From: JAAYUK01 sp964392915
Lineage (GTDB): Bacteria > Nitrospirota > Thermodesulfovibrionia > Thermodesulfovibrionales > Dissulfurispiraceae
Assembly (NCBI GenBank): GCA_964392915.1
Contig: CAYMRS010000007.1
Span: 21,077-85,076 of the forward strand
Reading direction: 5' to 3'
Length of the DNA: 64,000 nucleotides
The position numbers and the translations under genes are program-made. The notes beneath the pieces were generated by a model. The model did no database searches. It saw only the letters and a program-made list of their open reading frames with translations, and had not been told where the DNA came from. Within the stretch, counting starts at the first letter, position 1. The number at the start of each line of letters is the position of its first letter. Below are positions 17,559-26,082 of this stretch, in pieces.

Positions 17559-18533
17559 ATGCTGACTGAATTCGAATACAAGATTGCTGCCGGCAAAAAT
17601 ATTAATCGGCAAGATGCCCGCCGCATCACAGCACTTCCCCTGTCAGTTCTTCCGGAACTGATTGCCTCCGCTAACCGCCTGCGCATGCGTCGCAGCGATG
17701 ATACTGTTGAACTCTGCGCGATTGTCAATGCCAAATCCGGCCTCTGCCCCGAACACTGCGCCTATTGCGCCCAATCCGCTAGGAGCAAAACCGGCGTGCC
17801 GGTCTATCCGTTAATTTCCCGCGCAGAAGCTCGTGAAAAGGCCCTGCGGGCAAAAGACGCCGGGGTTGTGCGATTCAGCATTGTCACCAGTGGAAGAAAG
17901 CCGACAAAAAATGAGCTCAGAGAAATGGCGTTTATGATGTCGGACATCCGCTCTCTCGGTCTGCATCCCTGCGCTTCGCTGGGGCTGCTCGACAGCGATG
18001 AACTCGGATTTCTGCGTGATGCCGGGCTGGAACGCTATCACTGTAACATTGAAACTTCCGAGCGATTTTTTCCCTTTGTCTGCACTGCTCATACGTTCAG
18101 TGACAAGGTGAATACCATTGAGGCGGCGCAATCAGTCGGCATGTCTGTTTGCTCAGGAGGCATCGTCGGCATGGGCGAGACATGGCATGACCGCATCGAC
18201 ATGGCGCTGACGCTCAGAAAGCTGGATATCGATTCTGTTCCGCTCAATTTTCTGAACCCGATTACGGGAACGCCACTCGGAAGTCGGCAGCCGATGCATC
18301 CCTTCGATGCGTTGAAAACAATCAGCCTTTTCCGCTTTCTTCTGCCTGACAAGGCGATTCGCGTCTGCGGCGGCCGCATCACTACGCTTGGCGAGTTCGC
18401 CGCGATGATCTTTATGGCAGGAGCTGACGCTTTGATGACAGGAGATTATCTGACCACACAGGGGCGGTCGTATGCCGACGATCTGCATCTGCTGAAAGTG
18501 CATGAGCTTCAGCCCTTGAGGCATGAGCGGTAG
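17559..18533 (+). CDS. bioB: Biotin synthase, anaerobe-type cluster ligands
   Basis: A 324-residue radical SAM enzyme converting dethiobiotin to biotin. CPEHCAYCAQSA is the BioB version of the CxxxCxxC cluster motif; SVCSGGIVGMGET and DSVPLNFLNPITGTPL are further BioB marks. ATG 17559 is preferred (AGAGG 5 nt upstream) over TTG 17499 and ATG 17523. Oddity: the first auxiliary [2Fe-2S] ligand of E. coli BioB (Cys in RFCMGA) is Ser here (RFSIVTSG), while extra Cys occur in RYHCNIETS and RVCGGR. That pattern suggests a different auxiliary cluster of the kind reported for some anaerobes. Only bioB and bioW of the pathway are present, 8 kb apart. Confidence 0.93.
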   Translation: MLTEFEYKIAAGKNINRQDARRITALPLSVLPELIASANRLRMRRSDDTVELCAIVNAKSGLCPEHCAYCAQSARSKTGVPVYPLISRAEAREKALRAKDAGVVRFSIVTSGRKPTKNELREMAFMMSDIRSLGLHPCASLGLLDSDELGFLRDAGLERYHCNIETSERFFPFVCTAHTFSDKVNTIEAAQSVGMSVCSGGIVGMGETWHDRIDMALTLRKLDIDSVPLNFLNPITGTPLGSRQPMHPFDALKTISLFRFLLPDKAIRVCGGRITTLGEFAAMIFMAGADALMTGDYLTTQGRSYADDLHLLKVHELQPLRHER

Positions 18534-18688
18534 CAGGTGCATTGTTTCACTTGTTCAGGCATCTTTCTTTTGTCTTTTGGATTGATGACGATACTGTCAA
18601 CTCTTTTCTGTAAAAACTCTCAAGGGCACAATCCTCCATGCTTTGCGCGAAACCATTTTTACGCAGCGACCTCATGAAGTCTTGATGA

Positions 18689-19297
18689 CCTGATCGTGGC
18701 GAGTATGGCGCATGCCTCCTTTTCGACCCCTTTTTCACGACAAAAGATGTTGGCAAGGGAAACGGCCTCGGGCTCGCGGTTGTATACAGAATTGTCAAAC
18801 AGCATGAAGGCGCCGTAACCGTATACAGTGAGCAGAGCGTGGGAACCACGTTCCGCCTCTATCTTCCGCTGCTCGGGGAACTGCGTGAAAAACTTGAGAC
18901 CGCTCCTGCCATAATACTGCAGGTTGGCGGCAGTGAGATGATACTGCTGGTTGAGGACGACACTGATGTTCAGGTCTCACTGCAACGTCTGCTGGAAGCG
19001 TTCGGCTACCATGTTCTGGCGTTCGGCGACTCCGACGAGGCGATTGAAGCGTTTCGCGGGCAATCGGATGAAATAGATCTCATTATCCTCGACGTCATCA
19101 TGCCGGGTAAAAGCGGCATCGTCGTTCTTGATGAGATGCTTCGAATTAAGCCGTCGGTGAAATCACTCTTCCTCAGCGGCTATCCTGCCGACTTCCTGCG
19201 CAAAAAGGGCGTTCACGCGGACAATTTCAATCTGGTGATGAAGCCGGTGATTCCCGCGGAACTCGCGGCACGAATCCGCGCGGTTATCTCCGCGTAA
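18689..19297 (+). pseudogene. 5'-truncated hybrid histidine kinase remnant
   Basis: After a stop at 18686 the frame reads LFDPFFTTKDVGKGNGLGLAVVY (from about 18719), the F and G boxes of a histidine kinase ATPase domain, then GTTFRLYLP and a full receiver domain (MILLVEDD, phospho-acceptor in IILDVIMPGKSG, Lys in VMKPV). The sensor, HisKA, N box and G1 box are missing, with no matching frames upstream. The remnant could still express a receiver from GTG 18839, but it has no kinase core. The closest match in the window by eye is the C-terminus of the hybrid kinase at 45681. The 150 bp upstream hold nothing recognisable. Confidence 0.75.
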
Positions 19298-19305
19298 CAG
19301 GCTAT

Positions 19306-20373
19306 TCAGAGCCATTTTCTCTTTCTGAACGCAACCAGCATCACAAGCGCAATCACGATCATGATGGTCCAAATCAACGGATATCCCCACTGCCACTCCA
19401 ATTCCGGCATATGCTTGAAATTCATGCCGTAGACCCCCGCCAGAAAGGTCAATGGCATGAAGATAGTCGCGATGATGGTCAGCACCTTCATCACTTCGTT
19501 CAGCCGGTTGCTCATGCTGGAGAGGTAGATGTCGAGCATGCCGGAGAGCATTTCCCGATACGTCTCAAGAGTATCAATGGCATGGATGGTATGGTCATAG
19601 ACATCCTTGAGATAGAGCCTCGTGCCGTCAGTGATAAAGGGTGAATCTCCCCGGGCAAAGCTGTTGATCACTTCCCGGAGAGGCCAGACCGCTCTCCTCA
19701 GAAAAAGGGCGTCACCGCGGAGGGTATGGATCATGCGCAGGGTCTTGCGGGTCGGGTTGGTGACCAGTTCATTTTCAAGAAGCTCGATGCGCTCTCCCAT
19801 CTGATCGAGTACGACAAAATAGTTATCGACGATGGTGTCCAGCAGCGTGTAGGCGAGATAGTCCGCTCCCATTTTTCTGATGCGCCCCTTGTCCTCCCGG
19901 AGCCGCATCCGCACTGAATCAAAGACATCTCCCGCAACACCCTCCTGGAACGTAAGGACATATCGCTGGGACAACACGATACTGACCTGTTCCGCTTTCA
20001 CCTTCAGGACCGTCGGATCATAGCGCAGCATGCGGAGGACGACGTAGAGGTACTCGTCATAGTCTTCATACTTCGGCCTTTGGTCGGTACTCAACACATC
20101 CTCAAGAACAAGCGGATGCAGGGAAAAGCAGCTGCCAAGGTGCGCCATGAGTTCGGCATCATGCAGGCCATCGACATTCAGCCAGGTAACAGTCTGTTTT
20201 TCGGGCAACGCAAGGCAAGCATCCATTGCGGCGAGCTGGCTTTCAAAGAACGAGGCTGCGTCGTACTCCATAAGAGAGATCTTCACCTCGCCGATCTTGC
20301 GCTCCCCGGTGTGTACCAGCGAGCCCGGCGGCAACCCCGCTTTTTTTGCCCTGCCGCGCATATTTTTCTGCAT
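19306..20373 (-). CDS. corA: CorA-family Mg2+/Co2+ transporter
   Basis: A 355-residue CorA channel. A cytoplasmic N-terminal domain is followed by a long coiled region and two C-terminal membrane helices. The first helix ends in the ion-selectivity motif YGMNF (LTFLAGVYGMNFKHMPE), the second is IWTIMIVIALVMLVAF with basic tail RKRKWL. AAGGAG lies 10 nt upstream of ATG 20373. Its start is 2 nt after the stop of the CAP-domain gene, so they form one transcript with the upstream exporter genes. Confidence 0.95.
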   Translation of the reverse strand: MQKNMRGRAKKAGLPPGSLVHTGERKIGEVKISLMEYDAASFFESQLAAMDACLALPEKQTVTWLNVDGLHDAELMAHLGSCFSLHPLVLEDVLSTDQRPKYEDYDEYLYVVLRMLRYDPTVLKVKAEQVSIVLSQRYVLTFQEGVAGDVFDSVRMRLREDKGRIRKMGADYLAYTLLDTIVDNYFVVLDQMGERIELLENELVTNPTRKTLRMIHTLRGDALFLRRAVWPLREVINSFARGDSPFITDGTRLYLKDVYDHTIHAIDTLETYREMLSGMLDIYLSSMSNRLNEVMKVLTIIATIFMPLTFLAGVYGMNFKHMPELEWQWGYPLIWTIMIVIALVMLVAFRKRKWL

Positions 20374-20375
20374 GA

Positions 20376-20888
20376 TTATCGCGCTCCTTTCTGTGATGCC
20401 GACGGGCTGCCGAACACCACCGTCCAGTAACAGCTGCCATAGATGCCGGGCTGACGCACTCCGGCTATCCCGAACTCCCGATAATCAACAGACAGCATGA
20501 TGCGGGCATGCTGCGGACTCCGAAGCCAGAGCGCGATCATCTCTCCGGGACTGCAGAGATGTTCCCTGCCGATAATTTCCCCATACGCCTTCCACAGATA
20601 GCCGTACTGCTCAATGCGATCTTTGACGGTATCTCCTGATGTTCCGGCATGATCCAGAAAGTCGCCCTTCGCCATAGCGGCTGAATGCCGGTATGCGGCC
20701 GATGACAATGCAGGATGAACAGACAGCATCTGCAGTTTTTTCGCTGACCTCTGCTCGTTGATAAGCCCGGCAAGAACCGCTTCCTTTGCCTGCATATCAT
20801 CGGCGACCGAAAGTGAAACGACCGAAAATATTGCCAGAACAGAGAAAGCCAAAAAGAGACTGACCCTGAAATACACTGCACAATCCAT
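20376..20888 (-). CDS. Secreted CAP-domain (SCP/PR1-like) protein
   Basis: A 170-residue protein with an N-terminal signal sequence (SLFLAFSVLAIFSVVSLSVA, about residues 10-29) and one CAP domain. Typical CAP features are INEQRSAKKLQMLSVHPALSSAAYRHSAAMA, DFLDHAGTSGDTVKDRI, EIIG and W-x-x-SPQHARIML; the His in HAG and in PQHARI are the usual cavity residues. Function in bacteria is poorly defined (envelope, calcium or peptidoglycan-related). It sits between the ABC permease and corA in the same orientation, 2 nt from corA. Confidence 0.85.
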   Translation of the reverse strand: MDCAVYFRVSLFLAFSVLAIFSVVSLSVADDMQAKEAVLAGLINEQRSAKKLQMLSVHPALSSAAYRHSAAMAKGDFLDHAGTSGDTVKDRIEQYGYLWKAYGEIIGREHLCSPGEMIALWLRSPQHARIMLSVDYREFGIAGVRQPGIYGSCYWTVVFGSPSASQKGAR

Positions 20889-20929
20889 ACGCCCCCCGCT
20901 TCTTGCTCTTTCCTTTATCTTACCTGATT

Positions 20930-22093
20930 CTACACCGCCCGCAGCGCTTCCACAATATTCATGCGCGACGCCCGCACTGCAGGCAAAAAACCTCCGACAA
21001 ACCCCATGATGAGTGAAAAAATCAGCGCCTGAATGGCAATCCGCGGCGTGAGGGTGAATGAAAACGCGAGTTCAGAAAAAGTCTGCCAATTCATGGTCGA
21101 TATGGTTATCAGCTGCATGAACGACGCGAGAAAGACGCCAATGCAGCCGCCAACCAGTCCGAGCAGCAATGATTCCATGAGGAATGCGGTGAGAATACTT
21201 CCCCGCCGGAACCCGAGCGCCCGCAGGGTGCCTATTTCGGCAGTTCTGCTGGCAACCGCAGCATACATGGTAATCATGGCTCCAATGATAGCACCAAACG
21301 AAAAAATGGTGGTAAGGGAAAGACCGAGTATTGTCAGGAATTTCGCCATCATTTCGGACTGCTCCTTATAGTAGACTGACTCCCGCCTGATTTCGACCGT
21401 CAGTCTCGGTTCACTCTCAAGGCGCTGTTTCATGCTGTCAAATGCTGCCGCGTCCCGCAGCGCGAAAATGACCGACGAGTATGCCGGGCGCCGGAAAGCC
21501 TGCATAAGTTGATCGGCATCGCCCCAAAGCTCGGAATTAAACCCGGTCTTTCCGGCGTCGAATATGCCGACAACCATCCAGTCACGCATGCCGAAGCGCA
21601 GTGTTTCACCGATACCGCCGCCCTGAAATCGCCCGGCGATGCTCGTTCCGGCAATGACTTCAGCAGAGCCGGGACGCGGCAAACGACCTGCAATCAGCTT
21701 AACCTGCGGGCGAAGCGCGAGTGACTGGTCGCCGATTCCCCTGATAACGACATTGGCCGGTTTATCGGTTTCCCGTTTCAGAAGACTGATAAGCACAACA
21801 ATCTCTTTTGCGAGCATGCGCCTGCCGTCCGGACCAATCGCGACTTCCGGCTGTGTCTCGATAAGGGCTGCCTGATCCCTGTCCACTCCGCTCTGAACTT
21901 CAGTGCCGGCACCCTTTCTGATTGCAAGGATATTATTCCACGAACCGGTCTCCACCAGCGTCTCCTTCAGACCTTCGGCAAGCATGAGAATGGCCGCAAA
22001 CACAAAGACGACAAGCGCCATGCCACCCGCGGTAAGAACCGTCGTAAGCCGCCGTGTCCAGAGATTCCTGAAGCTGTAGGAGACGGGAATCAC
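20930..22093 (-). CDS. FtsX/MacB-type ABC transporter permease (second)
   Basis: A 387-residue permease with the MacB/LolC topology: one N-terminal helix (about residues 20-42), a large periplasmic domain (VIRGIGDQSLALRPQVKLIAGR...), then three helices ending SLIMGFVGGFLPAVRASRMNIVEALRAV. The C-terminal PAxRAxxxxxxEALR motif is diagnostic of FtsX-like permeases. GTG 22093 is the start. It is the last of four exporter genes and follows its paralogue at 22191 after 97 bp containing only short repeats of TTCCGAAC. Confidence 0.9.
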   Translation of the reverse strand: MIPVSYSFRNLWTRRLTTVLTAGGMALVVFVFAAILMLAEGLKETLVETGSWNNILAIRKGAGTEVQSGVDRDQAALIETQPEVAIGPDGRRMLAKEIVVLISLLKRETDKPANVVIRGIGDQSLALRPQVKLIAGRLPRPGSAEVIAGTSIAGRFQGGGIGETLRFGMRDWMVVGIFDAGKTGFNSELWGDADQLMQAFRRPAYSSVIFALRDAAAFDSMKQRLESEPRLTVEIRRESVYYKEQSEMMAKFLTILGLSLTTIFSFGAIIGAMITMYAAVASRTAEIGTLRALGFRRGSILTAFLMESLLLGLVGGCIGVFLASFMQLITISTMNWQTFSELAFSFTLTPRIAIQALIFSLIMGFVGGFLPAVRASRMNIVEALRAV

Positions 22094-22190
22094 ATCAGAG
22101 CTCGGACGAGCGGAAGAACAGAAATATGCCTTCCCTCTTCATCTTTGATATACTTTCCACCTTCCGAACTTCCGAACTGTCGCACGTTCA

Positions 22191-23348
22191 TCACCCGATC
22201 CGCCGCAGTCCATCGGCTATGCGGATGGTGACTGCCCGCCACGTCGGGATGACCGCGGCAACCGTGCCGACAAGAAGACCCGCCGCGCAGTCAAGCAGAA
22301 TCGTGTCGCGTTCAACCCGGAATACCGGCAGAAACTGGCTCAGCTCATCGCCAAATGCCTGAGCAACCGGGAAGGTGAGCAGAATGCCAAGCGCCGTGCC
22401 GCTCATCGCAATGACGTATGATTCACCGAAGATAAGCCCGGCAATGTGATACGTCCTAAAGCCGAGTGTTTTGAAAACAGCGTATTCACCGATCCTCTCA
22501 CGCGCGGTCATGGCCATGGTGTTTGCCGTAACCGCCAGGATGATGATGATGACTACAAAAGATACAGCCTGAATCGCGATCACAATTGCATCGGTCATCG
22601 CGACAAAGCTCATGTTGAACGCCCGCTCCGTTTCGGTCAGCGTTTCCGCGAGTGAATTCCGGAACGATTGGTCAACCGCAACGGAAACCGGCGCGGCGAG
22701 CGAGGGATTCGCAATTCCGATCATGTAGAAACCGACGGTATCGGCCCGGCCCGGCATGGTTTTTTTGAGGCTTTCATTCAGGTAATCCCAATGGAAAAAG
22801 AACTGTGTCTCATCCGTCCCCTTATCCCTGCCGCGGTATATTCCCTTCAGAACAAATTCCCAGTTGCCGGGAAAGATGGTCCCTTTCAGGGTGATGGAAT
22901 CTCCTATCTTCCATCTATATTTCTCAGCCAGTTTTCGTCCGGCTACCGCCGCCTTCCGATCACGAACAACCGCCGACAATTGTTCCGGAGGGAGATGAAA
23001 TTCCGGATACAGCTCAAGATAGGTCTTTGGATCAACAGCAAAGTTCGGGAAAAAATTCTTTTCCTCGATGTAGATGCCGCCAAACCAGTTTCCCCAGGAA
23101 ACCATTTTGACCCCGTCTATCTGCCGGATTTTCTCCTTATACGCCATCGGGAGCGGAAAGACGAGGGATATGGAATTGCGTGTGACCAGGCGATTGGCTG
23201 ACGAGGCTTCAACCCCGGCATACCATGCGGTGATCACCGTCCGGAGCAGCCCGAACGCGAGTATGGCGACGGTGATGCCGAGGATCGTCAGACCCGTGCG
23301 GAGTTTATGGCGGAAGGCATTTCTAATCAGGAGCTTGATGATGTGCAT
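22191..23348 (-). CDS. FtsX/MacB-type ABC transporter permease (first)
   Basis: A 385-residue paralogue of the neighbouring permease with the same four-helix MacB topology; it ends IPTWRAVTIRIADGLRRIG, a diverged form of the terminal EALR motif. The periplasmic domain begins after FGLLRTVITAWYAG. It overlaps the ATPase gene by 26 nt. Two different permeases beside one ATPase suggest a heterodimeric LolCE/MacB-like transporter. Confidence 0.9.
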   Translation of the reverse strand: MHIIKLLIRNAFRHKLRTGLTILGITVAILAFGLLRTVITAWYAGVEASSANRLVTRNSISLVFPLPMAYKEKIRQIDGVKMVSWGNWFGGIYIEEKNFFPNFAVDPKTYLELYPEFHLPPEQLSAVVRDRKAAVAGRKLAEKYRWKIGDSITLKGTIFPGNWEFVLKGIYRGRDKGTDETQFFFHWDYLNESLKKTMPGRADTVGFYMIGIANPSLAAPVSVAVDQSFRNSLAETLTETERAFNMSFVAMTDAIVIAIQAVSFVVIIIILAVTANTMAMTARERIGEYAVFKTLGFRTYHIAGLIFGESYVIAMSGTALGILLTFPVAQAFGDELSQFLPVFRVERDTILLDCAAGLLVGTVAAVIPTWRAVTIRIADGLRRIG

Positions 23349-24018
23349 TCAGGATACCTTTTTCGAGATTCAGCACGGAACGCGCGCGCTTCGCCGCCCG
23401 AGGATCATGCGTGACCATGATGATAGTCTTGCCTGACTCACGGTTCAGCCGGTCCATCAGATTCAGAATATCTTCAGCGGATTTCCGGTCGAGGTCGCCC
23501 GTCGGTTCATCGGCAACAAGAATCGTCGGATCGGTCACCACAGCCCGTGCGATTGCCACACGTTGCTGCTGTCCGCCGGAAAGCTGCGCCGGATAATGGT
23601 CCATGCGGTCGGAAAGATTGACGACCTCAAGCGCCATTTCGACATGCGCGCGCCGGTCGCTCTTTGAAAGACCGGTAAGAAGCAGCGGCAATTCGACGTT
23701 CTCATATGCGGAGAGCACCGGGATAAGATTATAAAACTGAAAGACAAACCCGACATGCGTCGCGCGCCATCGGGCAAGGTCTGTCTCCGCGAGCCCCGTG
23801 ATGTCGACGCCCCCGATTCTTATGGTGCCCGCATCGACCGAATCAATACCTGCGATGAGATTAAGGAGGGTACTCTTGCCGGAACCGGACGGTCCCATGA
23901 GCGCAAGGAATTCACCTTCGCTGATATCGAAGGTAATATCCTCGAGCACCGGCACAATCTGGCTGCCACGGCGATACGACTTCGAGACATGTTCAATCGA
24001 AACAATCGGGTCTGACAT
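23323..24018 (-). CDS. LolD/MacB-type ABC transporter ATP-binding protein
   Basis: A 231-residue ATPase with Walker A GPSGSGKST, Q loop FQFYNLIPVLSAYENVELPL, signature LSGGQQQRVAIARA, Walker B ILVADEPTGDLD and switch His in MVTHD. The LolD/MacB class is shown by FQxYNLxPxLxxxENVxLP. It lies 9 nt after the membrane-fusion gene and overlaps the first permease. It powers efflux or extraction of a periplasmic or outer-leaflet substrate, not import; the substrate is unknown. Confidence 0.95.
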   Translation of the reverse strand: MSDPIVSIEHVSKSYRRGSQIVPVLEDITFDISEGEFLALMGPSGSGKSTLLNLIAGIDSVDAGTIRIGGVDITGLAETDLARWRATHVGFVFQFYNLIPVLSAYENVELPLLLTGLSKSDRRAHVEMALEVVNLSDRMDHYPAQLSGGQQQRVAIARAVVTDPTILVADEPTGDLDRKSAEDILNLMDRLNRESGKTIIMVTHDPRAAKRARSVLNLEKGILNAHHQAPD

Positions 24019-24027
24019 CTCGCGCCA

Positions 24028-25206
24028 CTATTTGTCTACAGCCTTGATACGGACACCGTCGCGAGCCGAACCGGTCGGTTTGGCAACGATTTTTTCGCCA
24101 GCCTTCACGCCTGAGATAACTTCTACATAATCGCCAAGGCGCGATCCCAGAGTCACCGGAGTTTCAACAGCTCGTCCTTCACGAACGACAAAGACAGATG
24201 TCCTCTCTCCCTTTGTTATCAGCGAGGCAGGCCGTAGAACCGTCCGGGGCTGCTCTTCGCCCGCCGCTACCTGACGCTCAAGAAAAGCTACCTTTGCGCT
24301 CATTTCCGGCAGAATACGGGGATCAATCACATCGAAACGAACTTTTACCATGACCGACGCCTTTGTTCTGTCAGCGGTCGGAAGAATCATGTACACAGCA
24401 CCCCGAAATCGCTTGTCCGGGAGAGCGTCAAGCAGAATCTCACACGGCTGACCGATTTTCACCTTTTCGATGTTCGACTCGGAGACATCCACCTCAACCT
24501 GCAGCGAACTCATATCCGCAATGGTGACAACCGCGGCTTTGGCGCTCGCTGCCGCGCTCAGCGGAGAGACGATATCTCCGATATCGGCATTTTTTGTCAG
24601 CACCACCGCGTCGAACGGTGCCCGAATAACCGAATAATCCACTGAAACCTGAGCGGCCTGGAGGCCGGCTTCTGACAAGGCAACTCCGGCGACGGCCCGT
24701 TTGAACCGGGCTTCGGCCGCATCAAAGTCAGCTTTTGATATAAACTCTGATTTCAAAAGCTCCAGCGCCCGCGCATACTGTTGCTGCGCATCCACACGCT
24801 CGGCGCGCGCCTGCTCAAGCACCGCTGCTGCCTGATTCCGTGCCGCCGCCGTATCCTCGGCTTCGAGTCGCGCGAGAATCTGTCCTCTTTGAATACGGCT
24901 CCCCTCTTCCACCCTGAGATCTATCAGGCGGCCGGTTATCTTTGCGGCAACTGCCGCCTTGCGCTGCGCAACAACGTACCCGCTGGCATTCAGCAACGCA
25001 AACGATTGTGAAGGATAGAGCTGGGATATGGTTACCACTTCAGTTTGTATCGAAGGCGAAAGGATGCCGGTGAAAACGAGAACGCCAATGGTCAGAAGAA
25101 GAACAACTGCAGCAACCAGATAGTGTTTTCTTGATAGGCGCCCGCGCGCGGACGGCGCGACAGAAGCCTTGTCGATTTTAAGTTTTGCAAGATCAGTGGG
25201 TTCCAT
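24028..25206 (-). CDS. HlyD/MacA-type periplasmic adaptor protein
   Basis: A 392-residue membrane-fusion protein. ATG 25206 is chosen because GAGGAG stands 6 nt upstream. After a basic cytoplasmic tail one helix (HYLVAAVVLLLTIGVLVFTGIL) anchors it; a biotinyl-lipoyl-like half (GRLIDLRVEEGSRIQRGQILARLE), an alpha-helical hairpin (about residues 95-175) and the second half (VIRAPFDAVVLTKNADIGDIV) follow, then beta-barrel and membrane-proximal domains. It bridges the inner-membrane ABC complex to an outer-membrane factor, not encoded here. Confidence 0.93.
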   Translation of the reverse strand: MEPTDLAKLKIDKASVAPSARGRLSRKHYLVAAVVLLLTIGVLVFTGILSPSIQTEVVTISQLYPSQSFALLNASGYVVAQRKAAVAAKITGRLIDLRVEEGSRIQRGQILARLEAEDTAAARNQAAAVLEQARAERVDAQQQYARALELLKSEFISKADFDAAEARFKRAVAGVALSEAGLQAAQVSVDYSVIRAPFDAVVLTKNADIGDIVSPLSAAASAKAAVVTIADMSSLQVEVDVSESNIEKVKIGQPCEILLDALPDKRFRGAVYMILPTADRTKASVMVKVRFDVIDPRILPEMSAKVAFLERQVAAGEEQPRTVLRPASLITKGERTSVFVVREGRAVETPVTLGSRLGDYVEVISGVKAGEKIVAKPTGSARDGVRIKAVDK

Positions 25207-25284
25207 GCCTGGCTCCTCGGAGTGCGTAAGCAATATCGATACTGGCTCGTATCGGCGTATTATAGCATTCCGGAGATGCGAAGC

Positions 25285-25905
25285 TCAGTTCTCCGTCGCT
25301 TCGGAAGCCGCTTCACGCCGTGCGGCAAGAATGCTTCTGATATGCCGCCACAACTCTTCCCTGCCCTCTCCGGTCTCGCTGGAATAGATCAGCGCCGGAC
25401 ACTGAGGAGGCAGATTCAGTCCTTTCCGGATGGCGGCCATATGAACGGCTCGCCTGCCACGCGTTATCTTATCCGCCTTCGTGCCGACAACAACATACGG
25501 GATGCTCAGACTGGTCAGCCATTCCGCGGCATCCTTGTCATTCTTCATCGGTTCATGACGCAGGTCAATCAGATGTACAATGAGAGCCAGCCGGTCGCGA
25601 TCCCGGAGATAGTTGTAGATAAACGATCCCCACTCTTTCCTCTTCGCCTGCGATGTCGCGGCATATCCATAGCCCGGGAGATCGACCAGATAGAGCTTAT
25701 CATTCACTTCAAAGAAATTAATCGTCTGCGTCTTGCCGGGCGTGTTGCTGGTCCGCGCGAGCGCCTTGCGGGAGCACAACGAATTGATTAAAGACGATTT
25801 TCCGACATTGGAACGACCCGCCAGCGCGATCTCCGGAAGCCCGGTGTCAGGATACTGTTTCGGCCCGACCGCACTGACGATGCACTGTGCTGTAATGATT
25901 TTCAT
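25285..25905 (-). CDS. ysxC: Ribosome biogenesis GTPase YsxC/EngB
   Basis: A 206-residue small GTPase needed for large ribosomal subunit assembly. G1 GRSNVGKSSL, G2 TPGKTQTINFFEV (switch I), G3 DLPGYGYA, G4 TKADK and a G5-like SSETGEG are all present. ATG 25905 (MKIITAQCIVSAVGP) is used, with AGGA 7 nt upstream, rather than the longer frame to 25986. It is the first gene of the minus-strand group running to corA; the adaptor gene follows after 78 bp. Confidence 0.95.
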   Translation of the reverse strand: MKIITAQCIVSAVGPKQYPDTGLPEIALAGRSNVGKSSLINSLCSRKALARTSNTPGKTQTINFFEVNDKLYLVDLPGYGYAATSQAKRKEWGSFIYNYLRDRDRLALIVHLIDLRHEPMKNDKDAAEWLTSLSIPYVVVGTKADKITRGRRAVHMAAIRKGLNLPPQCPALIYSSETGEGREELWRHIRSILAARREAASEATEN

Positions 25906-26082
25906 CGCATTATCCTGAACAAGAGATGACGAATAGACATCACGAATTGTACCATGCCGGAGGATGCAACAATGTTCGCTGTCCACCTTTATTCATAAAC
26001 TGAGGGAGAAGACTGACAGCGCACAGCTCACTGCCTGAGTCAGATGTTCCCCATGAAGCCCGCACTCAGGTAAGATATGACC

